DNA of 64,000 bases, from the NCBI GenBank assembly GCA_963969345.1, contig OZ017770.1, positions 7,945,246 to 8,009,245 on the forward strand, written 5' to 3'. The notes under the pieces are model-generated. The model searched no databases, was not told where the DNA came from, and saw only the letters and a program-made list of their open reading frames with translations. Within the stretch, counting starts at the first letter, position 1. Each line of letters starts with the position of its first letter. Of this stretch, positions 62,478 through 64,000 are shown piece by piece. Both the position numbers and the translations under genes were made by a program. The DNA comes from Turbatrix aceti (Eukaryota; Nematoda; Chromadorea; Rhabditida; Panagrolaimidae).

Positions 62478-64000
62478 TCGTTGTTGATGCTTTCTTCTTT
62501 GGCAGTAAAGACTCTTAATCTGACCCTTAAAGTGTTTAAATTATCGCACACAGTGTTAAAAGGTTAAAACAATGCAATAAATTTGATCAAATTTGCAAGT
62601 CGTACTAAAAATATTTTTTAATGCATATCTCAATCATATGCATTTATTGAAGGCAGATTTTAAAAAATGCATAAAATGTTCTCCGAAAAAAAAACAATTG
62701 ATGCATTGAGCTTTGTTTTATAGTTTTTATTATTTCCTATTTGAAACCACTTAATCAAAGTTATGGTAGGCTCAGGTTTATTAATAAAGGCTTTCAACAT
62801 GCTTTTATTCAAATGTTCAAATGCAGAACATAAAATAGAAATATGACTATTTTTCATGCCAAAGAAATGAATGAATCACAAAAAAATTATTCACCAAAAT
62901 TTTGTTTTTGTGAAAACACACATTTTGTAAAAAAAGATGATTAACTGTTTATGAAACTTTCTTTTTTGATGATTTTGATGAATCAATGCCAAAACACCGC
63001 CACCACCTTACAGACAAAAAAATGTACATAAAAAAGACAATTTGCGTCTACGGAATAACTATTCATGCTGATATGAAGCTTTTATGTGTTTTCATGTGTC
63101 TGCTGGCTTTGGTCTCGAGTCGGGCTATTGACGATGAGCTCGGCAAAACCCATGATGCCGTTACCTGGGAACGAAAGTTTCCACTCTGTCCTCTCATTAC
63201 GTATCGCGGTCGTTATTATGAGGTCAAAGGAAACCTAGACACCGAAGTTGATGGTCGAGTCCCTCATCAGACTGATTTCAATTTTGATGGAAACAAGTTT
63301 GACACTGCTTCTGATGCCATGACTGTTGCCACTAAAAAAGGTATGGTAAAAATTACTTTGGTTGTTGGTGACTACAAATGCAAAAATCTGGCCGGTTTCT
63401 TAAAAGATTCGCACAAAATTTTGGAAAACGCGAATCCTGCTTATGCGGCCCAAGAATTTATTGCTAAATACGGAACTCATGTCGTCATATCAACTTACAA
63501 TAACAGGTTTACCTATGTCAAGGATGCATCAAAAAAAGACTATTACCTGCGTGGACAGCGCCTGGATGAGTTTATACGTTTGACTGATAAATCCGACGAT
63601 CAGCGTACAGCGGAGGTTAGCAATATTGTTCGTAAAACCATCGATACTTACCTGAGCGTCAACAGCCTAAAATTCAACGCCGATGTACCAACCGCTTCGC
63701 CAGCCATTGTTTTTCAAACGTGTGCTCCTATGGACCAAGCTGTGAAAATTGAGTATGAACAATACGTCATACGCCCGTCGAAAAGAGCCTGTAATGGACT
63801 TGGTACCAAAAAGTTACCATGTTCACCTACAAAAATTGTAAAACTGTCTACGCACAGTTGGAAGCTTCCTGCAAAACCCCTTTTTACGCGCAGTGGAGTC
63901 ATTCGATTTGTCGACGTTGATACAGTAAGTTTGATTCTGTTGCAATGCGAAACCACGGATTTTGAATTTGGCGGTTGGTATTCCAAAAATAAAACGCGAA
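62478..64000. repeat. Tandem unit 3 (cut by window edge)
   Basis: Third copy, 1523 bp visible. In spacer and MACPF sequence it follows unit 1 at most sites where units 1 and 2 differ. Confidence 0.95.
63073..64000 (+). CDS. MPEG1/perforin-2-like MACPF protein, copy 3 (partial)
   Basis: First 309 codons of exon 1, open to the window edge. It shares most copy-1 residues (EVDG, TASD, LKDSHKI, DVPTAS, IEYEQY) but has V and A with copy 2 at GMVKI and TCAPM, so it is a third, distinct allele or paralogue. The signal peptide and YGTH motif are intact. Confidence 0.75.
   Translation, partial: MKLLCVFMCLLALVSSRAIDDELGKTHDAVTWERKFPLCPLITYRGRYYEVKGNLDTEVDGRVPHQTDFNFDGNKFDTASDAMTVATKKGMVKITLVVGDYKCKNLAGFLKDSHKILENANPAYAAQEFIAKYGTHVVISTYNNRFTYVKDASKKDYYLRGQRLDEFIRLTDKSDDQRTAEVSNIVRKTIDTYLSVNSLKFNADVPTASPAIVFQTCAPMDQAVKIEYEQYVIRPSKRACNGLGTKKLPCSPTKIVKLSTHSWKLPAKPLFTRSGVIRFVDVDTVSLILLQCETTDFEFGGWYSKNKTR

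Noticed and set aside
53711..64000. Array units as a transposon
   Set aside because: No terminal repeats, transposase or target duplication; the units are ordinary tandem gene duplicates.

Overview
The window looks like nuclear DNA of a nematode. Most genes are cut by many short introns (usually 45-60 nt) with T-rich TTTTCAG-type acceptors. Several genes have such an acceptor only 1-10 nt before the start codon with no visible upstream exon, as in spliced-leader trans-splicing. One gene is a divergent nematode-type nuclear receptor. No bacterial, plasmid or phage features are seen. Exon models were built by hand from phase and splice consensus; each model given closes in frame.

Layout. 1-1.35 kb: fragments of small secreted or peptide-like genes. 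3.0-3.4 kb: a small one-pass membrane protein. 4.2-7.9 kb: synaptojanin. 8.0-9.2 kb (-): SLC35D-like nucleotide-sugar transporter. 10.0-11.3 kb: Pax2/5/8 factor. 13.4-17.4 kb: cohesin SMC1. 18.9-20.9 kb: LRR membrane protein. 21.6-22.8 kb (-): quinone oxidoreductase-like. 23.7-25.2 kb: AMSH/STAMBP-like protein with a dead JAMM centre. 25.4-26.2 kb (-): TMEM147. 26.5-29.4 kb: dynein-2 intermediate chain WDR60. 29.4-31.0 kb (-): nuclear receptor whose last exon overlaps the WDR60 end. 31.3-31.7 kb (-): small secreted peptide. 33.0-34.6 kb (-): GDP-L-fucose synthase. 36.3-39.3 kb: tyrosinase. 40.4-41.6 kb: secreted omega GST. 41.8-44.8 kb: ionotropic glutamate receptor. 44.9-45.8 kb (-): unknown 249-aa protein. 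46.7-47.9 kb (-): dynein-2 light intermediate chain. 48.3-48.9 kb: NK1-like homeobox. 50.1-50.5 kb: RLRFamide-type peptide precursor. 50.7-51.2 kb (-): calmodulin-like. 51.8-52.9 kb (-): two tiny spliced genes.

53.7 kb to the end is a head-to-tail array of a ~4.38-kb unit (two full copies and part of a third). Each full unit has a secreted MPEG1/perforin-2-like MACPF gene, an intronless secreted aspartic protease on the same strand, and a convergent 109-aa gene of unknown function. This co-amplified pore-former/protease pair is the best candidate for an undescribed system. The two protease copies encode identical proteins, while the MACPF copies differ at about 16 residues.

Functional links: two ciliary dynein-2 subunits lie in the window, each with an RFX X-box-like palindrome 54-79 bp before its start codon. 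Synaptojanin, the glutamate receptor and the peptide precursors are neuronal genes. GDP-fucose synthase and the SLC35 transporter belong to glycan supply.
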